From Acidithiobacillus ferruginosus (GTDB taxonomy: Bacteria > Pseudomonadota > Gammaproteobacteria > Acidithiobacillales > Acidithiobacillaceae), in the NCBI RefSeq assembly GCF_018854495.1, contig NZ_JABBDR010000079.1, forward strand, positions 1-32,064: a stretch of 32,064 nt of DNA, in the 5' to 3' direction. Below, piece by piece: positions 1-7,788 of this stretch. The notes beneath the pieces were generated by a model. That model was not told the origin of the DNA and searched no databases. It saw only the letters and a program-made list of their open reading frames with translations. The translations under genes and the position numbers were made by a program. Each line of letters begins with the position of its first letter. Position 1 is the stretch's first letter.

Positions 1-579
1 AGATTTGAACCCGCAGCGACAGGATAAAAAGGCTGCTTAAAAAATGGGAGACGCGACAACTACCTTGACAGACGCCGACGCAATCGCTTCCCCCAATCGG
101 AAGGATTAGTTATCATACACCTGATTCGTAATCCTGCGAAATAAGATTAACCTGTCTTCATTCTGGTGCGCCCCTTCTCATGGCCAGTCTTTCGTAGATC
201 CCGTGTGTCTGCTTCGGGTCGGATGATGTCATATGATCGAAGCCAATGAATGGCCGCAATCAGTCTGGGCCCGCCCTTCGGCAGAAAACTCTACAGGAGG
301 TATCTAACCAGAGAGAGCTCAGATAAAAGTTTCACAAACTGTACACCATCTCACTCCAACCAGAAAGCTTCTGCACACACTCCTCACAGACATTCATCTT
401 CCAACCCATGGCGCAGCAAGTATCGTCAGGGGTTTGGACACTGAGGCCATAGGTTTCCAACCAGATTTTGCATATAGCCCGGATTTTCTGCTTGAACTGG
501 AATTTTAGCAGAGATTATGGCGATGAAGGGCTGTTCTTTCCTTGCATCCCGGCCCGATAAAGCTATACCACGATCGCCC
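1..579. other. No convincing gene; possible left non-coding region
   Basis: I see no gene I can support here. Short open frames exist (for example 250-444 on the + strand), but none has a ribosome binding site or a recognisable sequence. There is a 7-bp inverted repeat, AGGATTA (102-108) and TAATCCT (129-135). Another, GCAGC/GCTGC, lies at 13-17 and 32-36. The stretch precedes the first copy of the element-wide promoter motif, so it may be an intergenic or origin-type region. That is inference only. Confidence 0.4.
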
Positions 580-590
580 GATCTATACCC
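564..590 (+). promoter_or_regulatory. Element promoter motif, copy 1 (before ardC-like gene)
   Basis: GATCTATACCC lies at 580-590, and a second TATACC lies at 564-569, exactly 20 bp upstream of the TATACC inside the motif (584-589). There are 33 nt between the motif and the ATG at 624. It is one of nine identical 11-mers in the window, all + strand and intergenic. I read it as the promoter or activator site for the leading-region operon. Confidence 0.75.
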
Positions 591-623
591 CCCAGTCGAA
601 GATTAACTGCGCTGGAGAGTACG

Positions 624-3600
624 ATGCCCGTCCCCGTCCCGTCCCATTCCGGGAACAACACCGAAAAGAAAGATCCCCGTCTTGAGCTTGCCGACAGGCT
701 GATTGAACAGATCGAGGCAGGAACCGCCTCCTGGCAACGGCCCTGGGAAGCCGGCGACGTGTTGGCCCCGGTCAATGCAGTCACCGGCAAGCCTTACAGC
801 GGGGTGAACTACCAAAATCTCATGATGTTCTCTCCGGACCCGTCCGATTCGCGTTGGTGTACCTACAAGCAGGCCCAGGAGCAGGGCTGGCAGGTGCGCA
901 AGGGTGAGCATGGGATTCCCATCGAAAAGTGGTCGCGCTACGAGCACAAGCGCACGGAAGAGGAAATGGGCAGGCTACGGGAACAGGGGGCAGCGGACCC
1001 TGAGCCCACAGAAATGCGTCTTGGCGTGCGCTACTACACGGTGTTTCACGCATCACAGATAGACGGCATTCCCCCGCTGGAGCGGTCCCCGCGTCTGGAG
1101 ATCGAGGGAAAACCCGATGATCGGCTGCCGAAGCTGGCGGAGAATATGGGCCTGGAGGTAGTACATACTGGCGGCCGGGCCTTTTATCGCCCCTCTGAGG
1201 ACCGGGTATACATGCCGCCGGTAGAGCGCTTCGAGCGCGCGACGGGGCACGACACCACCCTTCTGCATGAGCTTTCCCATGGGACAGGTCATGAATCTCG
1301 GCTGAATCGAGAGGTCCGGAACCCCTTTGGCAGCCCGAAATATGCTGTCGAAGAGTTGCGGGCGGAGATGTCAGCGGCCATGACCGCAGCGAGTTTGGGG
1401 ATCGGCTTCGATCCCGCGTCCCAGGACCTGGAAGAAGGCCGGGAGCTGGGCAATTCCGCAGCCTATCTCGCCTCATGGCTCAAAGCCCTGCCGGAAAAAG
1501 AGCGCAAGCAAATCCTGATGCAGACCATCAAGGATGCCCAGGGGATCAGCGACTATCTGATCGAACGGACGCCGGAATTGCTGGTGGAGCAGGAGCGACC
1601 AACTGTCTCCCGTGGCGATTACGTTCGATACAGGAATGAGATTGGGCAAGAGATGGAGGGCGTGGTGCTTGACGCCGCTCAGCCCGGTGAAGCGACGCGA
1701 CTGAGGCGCATCTACTGGTGGCCCAACGGCACCCCCGGCATGGACGGGGCGGACCACATCGCGCCCACGGTACTGCCGGACGACCTGGTGGAGCACATCC
1801 CGGGCGCCGTCCAACCTGGGCCGGATCTGGACGCCATCGATCCGATAACCGATGCGTACCAACGCACCATGGGCATGGACGATTCGCGCGCCCGGGCGGG
1901 CCGTGCCGTGCTCATGGCGGTCGAAACCGCGCGCGGGCAGCCTGAGCAGGCGGCAGCCTTGCAAGCGGCAGCCGTGCCGGAACGCTCCCTGGACCCCGAT
2001 CTGATATCGTTTCTTGAAATACGCAACCGCGTCCGGCAAGGCGAACACCCGGACTTTGCCGGCCTGAGCGATCCCGTCGCCAATGCCGAAGCCTTCGTTG
2101 AGCGGCAAGGCCGTACCGATCCCCAGCGTTCCGCGCAATGGGCCAGAGCGCTACAGGAAAGCCCGGTGGCCTATGGTGAGGCCGTGGGCCTCAGTCCAGC
2201 CACGGTGGGTCTCGTCGCGGCTCAGCTGAATGCGGGGGTGCAGCGCATGGAACGGCCCCAGATCGGCGATCTCGTGCGTTTTGAGCCGCATGAGCCTGGC
2301 GTAACGAACAGTCCCTTCTCGGGTCGTGTCATTGCGGCGCTGGACACCAATACCGGTGACGTTCGTTACCACCTGCGGGCGGAGACGGGGCCAGATCAGG
2401 GTATTGAGGCCCGTGTCTATGGTCGGGACGGACAGTTCCGCGAGATCGCTCTGGATCAGGCCGTGGGATTCGACCGGGCTCTCGCTCCAGAGGCAGAGAA
2501 AGCTCCCCAGATTCAGGTCGGAGACTTTGTGATAACCCGGAGAAATCAATTCGGGGCAGACTGGAATACTCCTTCCATCGTTACCCGCATCGATGACTCC
2601 GAAGTCCGGCTGCAGGACCTCTACCGCTCCGGTCGGGAATGGAAAGTCACCCCAGCCGTCCGAACCATGGCTCGTGAGGGTTTCGATGCCGCTCTCAGTC
2701 ATCAGGTCAGTGGCGTGGTGCCGCCCGAGATCGCATCAGAAAAGCTGGATTCCGCCTCCCGCGGGGATTCCGCCTCCCGCGGGGATTCCGCCTCCCGCGG
2801 GGATTCCGCCTCCCGCGGGGATTCTGCCTCCCGCAGGGATCGCATCGCGAGTACGGTCAATGCCTTTGATGCGGAACACAGCCTGACATACGGCAAGCCG
2901 CTGGAGCCTGTGGCGAGGATTCCCGACGAGGTGCGGCCGTTCCTTGGAGGCCAACAGGCTTCGGTGACAGATCGGTTGCTCCGCAGCAGCAAGGAAAAAG
3001 GCTTTTTCTCGGACAAGATGCAGGAGCTACAGGAGATCATCCGGCAGATGCCGGCGACCTATGAGACCGACGGACTGCCCGATGCGGAGCGCCCAGTCTC
3101 CCTGCGCTATTTTGGTCCCAATGGTGCCCAGTGGTTCATCATCGAGAAGGATCGCGGAGATCCGGCCAATGAGGGGAACGGCTTCCCGAACCAGACGCAA
3201 GCCTTTGGTCTGGCGGACTTGGGTCTGGGCCATCCCCAAGAGGGCTACATCAATATTCGGGAGATCACCCGTGCCGGGGCGGAACTCGATTATCACTTTG
3301 AACCCCGGACCCTGCTGGAAATCAAGCAGCAGCACTATCCGGATATTCTTCCGCCAGAGCATCGCCCAGTGGATCTGCGCAAGGAACAGGCGATTCAGGA
3401 GTACCAGGCGTTTTACGCCCAGTTGCCACAGCGGGAAGAGAAGCTGGTGACGGAGGTTCGCGAGCGCTCTGGGCGTCTGGCTCCAGCGGATTTCCGGGGC
3501 TTCTCCGACATGATGCGGGATTTCCGCAAGGGCGTGGACGATGCCTTTGGGATCATCCGGGAGGGAGAAAACCGGGGATCGTCGGTCCCGGAATTGCGCC

Positions 3601-5840
3601 TGACGCAGGCATTCGCTACGGAAGAGATCTCCGATCTGCCCGTCGTCAAAACCGCTCTCGACCAGGCAAGACGGCTTGGCGAGCGATTCCACGATCTGGA
3701 CCGGGAAATCCGGGACACCTTCAAGGCGCGGCTCAGGGAGCATGGCAAGTCACTGCTGGAGTCCGGCACCCTGCGCGAACCCCGGGAAATCGTGCAGGCA
3801 ACCTACTGGAAGCACGGGATTGAGGCAAGCGCGGACAGTCCCATGATCGGGAAATTCACGGATGCGATTCGGGACAAGGATCTCAAGACCATGATGGGGC
3901 TCATTGGTCATAACAGTCTGAATCCGGCATCGGAGGAAGCCTTCTCCCGAGTCACCGGGATAAAGATGGGAAAAACCCAATCGGCGCGGGTCGCACAGTT
4001 GCTGGAGTGGGCCGGTCCTGAAAAGGCGCAGGCCCTGCGGGATAGCAATGCGCTGGCGGAGCGGGAACGGGAAGCTCGGAGCTTGCGGGATGGCATGGTC
4101 AGCGCCTGGGCGGATCTGAAGGGCCTGCGCGTGGATGTCGGTGGCCAGGTGGTGAATGGACAGGAGTATGTGACTCTGAAAGTCGCGGGCGGCCAGGATC
4201 GCATGGCTTCTGGCAAGGAGGGCGCGGCAACAACGTACCACCTGGTCAATGACCGGGGCGAGTATTCCCGCGTCAAGGACGTGCGTTTCACGGCCTTTGC
4301 CAAGCGCGTTTTGGCCATGGACGCCGATGGCATGGTGCGTAATGCCCTGGAGAAGGCGGGCATTGTGCAGGGGATTGCGCCGGAAGAGGTTACCCCGAAA
4401 CCGGCTGCCGATCTTCAGAAGGAGCAAAAAGCACCAGAAGCTCCCGGGAAGAACGCCTACGAGCAAAAAATCGAGGCTCGCAAGGAACGGTATCGCGCCC
4501 TTTCTGAAAAGACGCGGGCGCGGGCGAAAGCGCACGTCGAGCAGGCCAGACGCATGGCGGACGCCATCCCGTTTGGTCAGCCGATCCTGGTTGGCCACCA
4601 CAGCGAAAAGCGCGATCGAAAGTTTCGTGAGCGCATCCACCAGAACTTTGGCAAAGGCTTCGACCTGCTGAAGAAGGCGGAGTATTACGAACGCCGCGCC
4701 AAAGGCGTCAACGACTACGCCATCAGCGCGGACGATCCGGATGCCGTGAAAAAGCTCAGGGAGCGGGTGGAGAATCTGAAGTCTTCCCAGGAGCGCATGA
4801 AGGCGGCGAATGCCGCTATCCGTAAGCATGAGAAAAACGGACCAGAGGCGCAGCAAGCGGCACTGGAGGGCTTGGGCTTCAAGCCAGAGCAGGCCAAGAG
4901 CCTGCTGACCCCGGACGTTATGGGCACGGTGGGCTTCGCGTCTTATTCCCTCAGCAATAACAACGCCAACATCCGGCGGCTGGAAGAGCGTATCCAGGTC
5001 CTGGAAAAGGCCCAGGCCATGGAGGACCGTGAGACACCGCATGCCTGGGGAACGGTTCGGGAGAACAGGGAGATCAACCGCATCCAGTTCCGGTTCGATG
5101 GCAAGCCTGACGAAGAGGTCCGCAATCTCATGAAGTCCAGCGGTTTTCGTTGGGCGCCGTCTGAAAGCGCCTGGCAACGGCAGTGGACAGGCAATGCCGT
5201 ACATGCCGCGCGGGATGTCATCAAAAAGCTGGACGCGCTGATGCCGCCTGAGCAGACGGTGGCAGCACCAGAACCGGTCCAAAGGCTCGACACTGTGCCG
5301 GTTTCCCAGATCCCTGATGTGAGCCCCGGTATCGCTGTCCGCGACCCGAGCGCCGCGCTGGCTGCGGCCATCAAGGACCGCGACGGCGACTGGTACAACC
5401 TTTCCGTGCAGGAAAACGATGGCCGTCTGGTGGGGACCTTGCAGCGGCGCGATGTCCAGACGGGTCTGGTGGAGACGATGCCAGCCGGTGTTTTTCAGCC
5501 TGACGTGAATTATGGGGTGGTGGCCAAGTTTGAGCGCGAGTCCGGGGAACTCCTGGCGGTTGGCCTTTCCCGTGGTCGGGATGGCGGTGTGGATATGAAG
5601 ATCTTTTCCCAGTCGAGGGACGCCGCAGTCTTCGCTTGGCAGCGAATTCATGAGTATCCGGGACACCTGAGGGCCAATGAAGCGCTCCAGAAGATCCCGG
5701 ATCACCGGGAGGGCAAAGTGATTGAGCAGGCTTTGGGCGTGGACCTGAAAATGCTCAATCCGGCGCGTGTTGCCCCCAAGGCCCCAGCCCGACCGCCGGA
5801 GCAGCAGAAGCAGCAGAAGCAGCATGGTGTGGAGATATAG
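624..5840 (+). CDS. ArdC-type polyvalent protein: ssDNA-binding/zincin N-terminus, DUF3560, shared C-terminal domain
   Basis: This is a 1738-residue multidomain protein. Residues about 20-130 match the ArdC N-terminal (DUF1738) ssDNA-binding type. HELSH at 215-219 with downstream acidic residues (EELRAE, 243-248) is a zincin-like metallopeptidase site. Residues about 1285-1480 match DUF3560 (IPFGQPILVGHHSEKR). The last ~160 residues (from about 1577) are a domain shared with the next gene. A six-residue DSASRG-type tandem repeat lies at about 709-738, and a short inserted repeat read as ALQAAA at 445-450. Known ArdC proteins protect incoming plasmid DNA from restriction, and polyvalent proteins of this type are thought to enter the recipient with the DNA. 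It heads an operon behind promoter-motif copy 1. The ATG at 624 follows a GAGAG ribosome binding site. The N-terminal assignment is firm; the middle (about 330-1280) is unassigned. Confidence 0.88.
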   Translation: MPVPVPSHSGNNTEKKDPRLELADRLIEQIEAGTASWQRPWEAGDVLAPVNAVTGKPYSGVNYQNLMMFSPDPSDSRWCTYKQAQEQGWQVRKGEHGIPIEKWSRYEHKRTEEEMGRLREQGAADPEPTEMRLGVRYYTVFHASQIDGIPPLERSPRLEIEGKPDDRLPKLAENMGLEVVHTGGRAFYRPSEDRVYMPPVERFERATGHDTTLLHELSHGTGHESRLNREVRNPFGSPKYAVEELRAEMSAAMTAASLGIGFDPASQDLEEGRELGNSAAYLASWLKALPEKERKQILMQTIKDAQGISDYLIERTPELLVEQERPTVSRGDYVRYRNEIGQEMEGVVLDAAQPGEATRLRRIYWWPNGTPGMDGADHIAPTVLPDDLVEHIPGAVQPGPDLDAIDPITDAYQRTMGMDDSRARAGRAVLMAVETARGQPEQAAALQAAAVPERSLDPDLISFLEIRNRVRQGEHPDFAGLSDPVANAEAFVERQGRTDPQRSAQWARALQESPVAYGEAVGLSPATVGLVAAQLNAGVQRMERPQIGDLVRFEPHEPGVTNSPFSGRVIAALDTNTGDVRYHLRAETGPDQGIEARVYGRDGQFREIALDQAVGFDRALAPEAEKAPQIQVGDFVITRRNQFGADWNTPSIVTRIDDSEVRLQDLYRSGREWKVTPAVRTMAREGFDAALSHQVSGVVPPEIASEKLDSASRGDSASRGDSASRGDSASRGDSASRRDRIASTVNAFDAEHSLTYGKPLEPVARIPDEVRPFLGGQQASVTDRLLRSSKEKGFFSDKMQELQEIIRQMPATYETDGLPDAERPVSLRYFGPNGAQWFIIEKDRGDPANEGNGFPNQTQAFGLADLGLGHPQEGYINIREITRAGAELDYHFEPRTLLEIKQQHYPDILPPEHRPVDLRKEQAIQEYQAFYAQLPQREEKLVTEVRERSGRLAPADFRGFSDMMRDFRKGVDDAFGIIREGENRGSSVPELRLTQAFATEEISDLPVVKTALDQARRLGERFHDLDREIRDTFKARLREHGKSLLESGTLREPREIVQATYWKHGIEASADSPMIGKFTDAIRDKDLKTMMGLIGHNSLNPASEEAFSRVTGIKMGKTQSARVAQLLEWAGPEKAQALRDSNALAEREREARSLRDGMVSAWADLKGLRVDVGGQVVNGQEYVTLKVAGGQDRMASGKEGAATTYHLVNDRGEYSRVKDVRFTAFAKRVLAMDADGMVRNALEKAGIVQGIAPEEVTPKPAADLQKEQKAPEAPGKNAYEQKIEARKERYRALSEKTRARAKAHVEQARRMADAIPFGQPILVGHHSEKRDRKFRERIHQNFGKGFDLLKKAEYYERRAKGVNDYAISADDPDAVKKLRERVENLKSSQERMKAANAAIRKHEKNGPEAQQAALEGLGFKPEQAKSLLTPDVMGTVGFASYSLSNNNANIRRLEERIQVLEKAQAMEDRETPHAWGTVRENREINRIQFRFDGKPDEEVRNLMKSSGFRWAPSESAWQRQWTGNAVHAARDVIKKLDALMPPEQTVAAPEPVQRLDTVPVSQIPDVSPGIAVRDPSAALAAAIKDRDGDWYNLSVQENDGRLVGTLQRRDVQTGLVETMPAGVFQPDVNYGVVAKFERESGELLAVGLSRGRDGGVDMKIFSQSRDAAVFAWQRIHEYPGHLRANEALQKIPDHREGKVIEQALGVDLKMLNPARVAPKAPARPPEQQKQQKQHGVEI
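1947..1973 (+). repeat. Short intragenic palindromic repeat (ALQAAA frame)
   Basis: A variant of the AGCCTTGCAGGCGGC repeat lies inside the ardC-like gene, read as GCC TTG CAA GCG GCA GCC. The same DNA is read in another frame in three other places, so the similarity is at the DNA level. Confidence 0.6.
2748..2837 (+). repeat. Five tandem 18-bp units encoding DSASRG repeats
   Basis: Five consecutive 18-bp units start with GATTCCGCCTCCCGCGGG. The first four are identical and the fifth has two substitutions. They keep the reading frame and encode (DSASRG)4-DSASRR. Each unit contains the palindrome CCCGCGGG. The array is bracketed by GATCGCATC at 2729-2737 and 2838-2846. The near-identity of the units suggests recent slippage expansion and likely copy-number variation. 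Confidence 0.9.
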
Positions 5841-5901
5841 AAACAGTTCGATATCGGAGTTTTTGTGAGCAATTTTTGCTGGAGACAGAAAGGAGAAAGT
5901 G

Positions 5902-7113
5902 ATGGCTACCCGAATGATGCAACGGAACAACCTGGCGGATGCTTTTGTGCTGGTCAACGACGAACAGACGAACGCCGCACTGAAAGCCGCGCGAGAACAA
6001 ATTGGGGACGCGGAATGGAAGAAGGGGTACTCCCCGGAGAACAAGGCGATTGTCCGCGACGCTCTGAAGGAACATGGCGCACGGTACGAACAGGCGCTGA
6101 AAGGCAATCTGGTGGGTGCGGAGGTAGCTGAAACGCAGGCCAATGGGGAGACCTTCAGGAAGCTGCGCGTCACGCTGGAGAACGAAGCCGGCAGGACCAT
6201 CCTGTCGGCGGACATGGGCTCCGAGTTTGCCCAGCGGCTGATCACCAAGCTCGATACGGCAACTCGGGAACATGCCGGGGCCGAAGTCAGCATTGGCGCT
6301 TTCGCCAAGCAGACGGAGCGGGATGATCGGACTTTCGTGGATCATGTTGCGACCATGAAGGGTCCTGACGGGCAGGAAGTTCCGGCTACTCCCGGGCACT
6401 TCGAGAAGGCCCGGGAGCGGGTGGAGGCGGCGCAAAAGCCGATGCTGGATGCCGGTATGAAGGACAGGAAGATCCTGAACCAGATCGCCGCCAGCACCAG
6501 GGAGAGCTACTTCGCCGAGGTTGCCGCTGGTCTGTCTGAGCGGATGGTGGAGCAAGGGATCGCGCCCAAGTCCGTCGCGAACGAGCGGGGAGCCTTGCAG
6601 GCGGCAGCCTTCCCGGCACTGGAGTCCGGCATCAAGGACCATGACGGAGTCTGGCACAACCTGTCCATCTATGAGAAAGACGGGCACCTGGTGGGGACCT
6701 TGCAGCGGCGCGGCGGTCAGCCTGGCGAATACGAGAAAGTACCGCTGGAATTTCACCCGGGAGAACTCGGCGGCTTGCAGGCGGAGGCGCAGTTTCCGGA
6801 TGGGGCCCCACTACTGGTTTCGCTGTCCCGGTCGGAACCCTCCGAGACGCAGCCGTCCAAGGTGGATGTGCGCATCTTCGCCAAGGGCCAGGATCTGGAG
6901 GGTAAGGACACCCTGGAGCAGATTCATGAGCACCCAGGGCGTCTGCGGGCCAATGAGGCGCTTCAGAAGATCCCGGATCACCGGGAGGGCAAGGCCATCG
7001 AACAGGCTTTGGGCGTGGACCCGAAGATGCTCAACCCGGCACCTGCGCGTGAGGCCCAAAGGGCTCCAGCTAAAGCACAGGAGAAGCAGCATTCCCAAGG
7101 GGTGCAGCTATGA
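5902..7113 (+). CDS. Unknown leading-region protein sharing its C-terminal domain with the ArdC-like protein
   Basis: This is a 403-residue protein without signal peptide or membrane segments. Residues 1-230 are charged and helical and I do not recognise the family. Residues about 236-375 are clearly homologous to the C-terminus of the preceding 1738-residue protein: both carry DWYNL/VWHNL, RLVGTLQRR/HLVGTLQRR and NEALQKIPDHREGK followed by IEQALGVD. An exact copy of a short DNA repeat (6591-6610, read ALQAAA) sits just at the upstream edge of this shared domain. I chose ATG 5902 because AAAGGAG at 5889-5895 leaves a 6-nt spacer; GTG 5899 is too close. The gene is probably co-transcribed with the ardC-like gene 61 nt upstream and overlaps the next by ATGA. 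Both proteins may be translocated together, which is inference from the shared domain and context. Confidence 0.85.
   Translation: MATRMMQRNNLADAFVLVNDEQTNAALKAAREQIGDAEWKKGYSPENKAIVRDALKEHGARYEQALKGNLVGAEVAETQANGETFRKLRVTLENEAGRTILSADMGSEFAQRLITKLDTATREHAGAEVSIGAFAKQTERDDRTFVDHVATMKGPDGQEVPATPGHFEKARERVEAAQKPMLDAGMKDRKILNQIAASTRESYFAEVAAGLSERMVEQGIAPKSVANERGALQAAAFPALESGIKDHDGVWHNLSIYEKDGHLVGTLQRRGGQPGEYEKVPLEFHPGELGGLQAEAQFPDGAPLLVSLSRSEPSETQPSKVDVRIFAKGQDLEGKDTLEQIHEHPGRLRANEALQKIPDHREGKAIEQALGVDPKMLNPAPAREAQRAPAKAQEKQHSQGVQL
6591..6610 (+). repeat. Short intragenic palindromic repeat (exact 20-mer, ALQAAA frame)
   Basis: AGCCTTGCAGGCGGCAGCCT is identical to stretches at 21465 and 23882, but here GCC starts a codon, giving ALQAAA instead of SLAGGS. 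It lies at the 5' edge of the domain shared with the ArdC-like protein. Confidence 0.75.
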
Positions 7114-7388
7114 GCCTGGCCGAAGAACTACTGGAGTGGGCCGAGGAAGAGCTGGAGCGAGGGGATACCGCGCACCGGGAGCGGGTTGCGCTGCTCCTCG
7201 CGCAACTCCGTGAACTGCCCGACCCTGAATCGCTCCCGGTCGGCTCCACCCAGCGATTTCTCGCACAACGGCGTGTGGACAAGCTGGCCGAGAGAGCCGA
7301 AGAGCTGGGTTTTGAAACGCCCGGCAAGGCGCTGAAAAAGGAGATCGGCAAACAGATTGCCGGTCATGCCTTGGGCATAGAACTGTAA
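7110..7388 (+). CDS. Small acidic hypothetical protein
   Basis: This 92-residue protein starts with a strongly acidic helix (SLAEELLEWAEEELERG) and has a basic, helical second half. It has no recognised domain, signal peptide or membrane segment. Its ATG overlaps the stop of the preceding gene (ATGA at 7110-7113), so translation is probably coupled. The C-terminus ends in GIEL, resembling the terminal residues of its neighbours (GVEI, GVQL, GIGL). Position within the leading-region operon suggests a role in establishment, but no function can be assigned. Confidence 0.75.
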   Translation: MSLAEELLEWAEEELERGDTAHRERVALLLAQLRELPDPESLPVGSTQRFLAQRRVDKLAERAEELGFETPGKALKKEIGKQIAGHALGIEL

Positions 7389-7398
7389 GGAGTCGGTT

Positions 7399-7788
7399 AT
7401 GTTTGGATTTTTCAAGGCGCTGACGGGGTCCCGTCAACGCCCGGAGGGGGAGGACCAGTGCAATCTGAGGATTGGCGGCCACCCGGATCATCTGCGTCCG
7501 GTGGACGATCCCCAGGGGTTGGGCGCGTATCAGCTGGCGATCGAGGCGCTGATTCGCGATGAATCCCCCGAGGTCATTTATCTCCGCTCCGACACAGAGG
7601 ATATGTCAGTGGTGCGCAAGGCCTTGGGGTACCTTTCCCGAATCGGCGGGCAGGTCGGCGTTGCCGATCAGCTTCCGGACGAGGAAGTGGCTGCCATATT
7701 TGGCGTCGATGTCCGGTCGTACCAGTCCGCCGTTGTGAATCCACAGGGGGATGCGGCGGCATTCGTAGACAGCCGGATCTTGTCGTGA
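7399..7788 (+). CDS. Hypothetical protein of the leading-region operon
   Basis: This 129-residue soluble protein has a good ribosome binding site (TAAGGAG before ATG 7399). The middle looks like an alternating alpha/beta fold (EVIYLRSDTEDMSVVRKALGY), but I recognise no motif. It begins 10 nt after the preceding gene and its stop TGA overlaps the GTG start of the phosphoribosyltransferase-like gene (GTGA, 7785-7788). Tight coupling to that gene suggests a functional partnership. Function unknown. Confidence 0.75.
   Translation: MFGFFKALTGSRQRPEGEDQCNLRIGGHPDHLRPVDDPQGLGAYQLAIEALIRDESPEVIYLRSDTEDMSVVRKALGYLSRIGGQVGVADQLPDEEVAAIFGVDVRSYQSAVVNPQGDAAAFVDSRILS

Noticed and set aside
19..137. Other nic-like matches (TATCCTGT on the - strand near 19-26; AATCCTGC near 130-137)
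   Set aside because: The consensus is short and several chance hits are expected. They are 11 kb from the relaxase and their inverted repeats are weak, so I do not call an oriT.
250..444. 64-residue + strand open frame in the left region
   Set aside because: It has no ribosome binding site, no recognisable sequence and poor protein-like composition.
2748..2837. Tandem array resembling a small CRISPR
   Set aside because: Units are contiguous with no spacers, and they lie in frame inside a protein gene.
3750..6308. Very long (852-codon) - strand open frame
   Set aside because: It is antisense to the ArdC-like gene and its neighbour, both of which have clear family motifs and ribosome binding sites. 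Long antisense frames are common in GC-rich genes.
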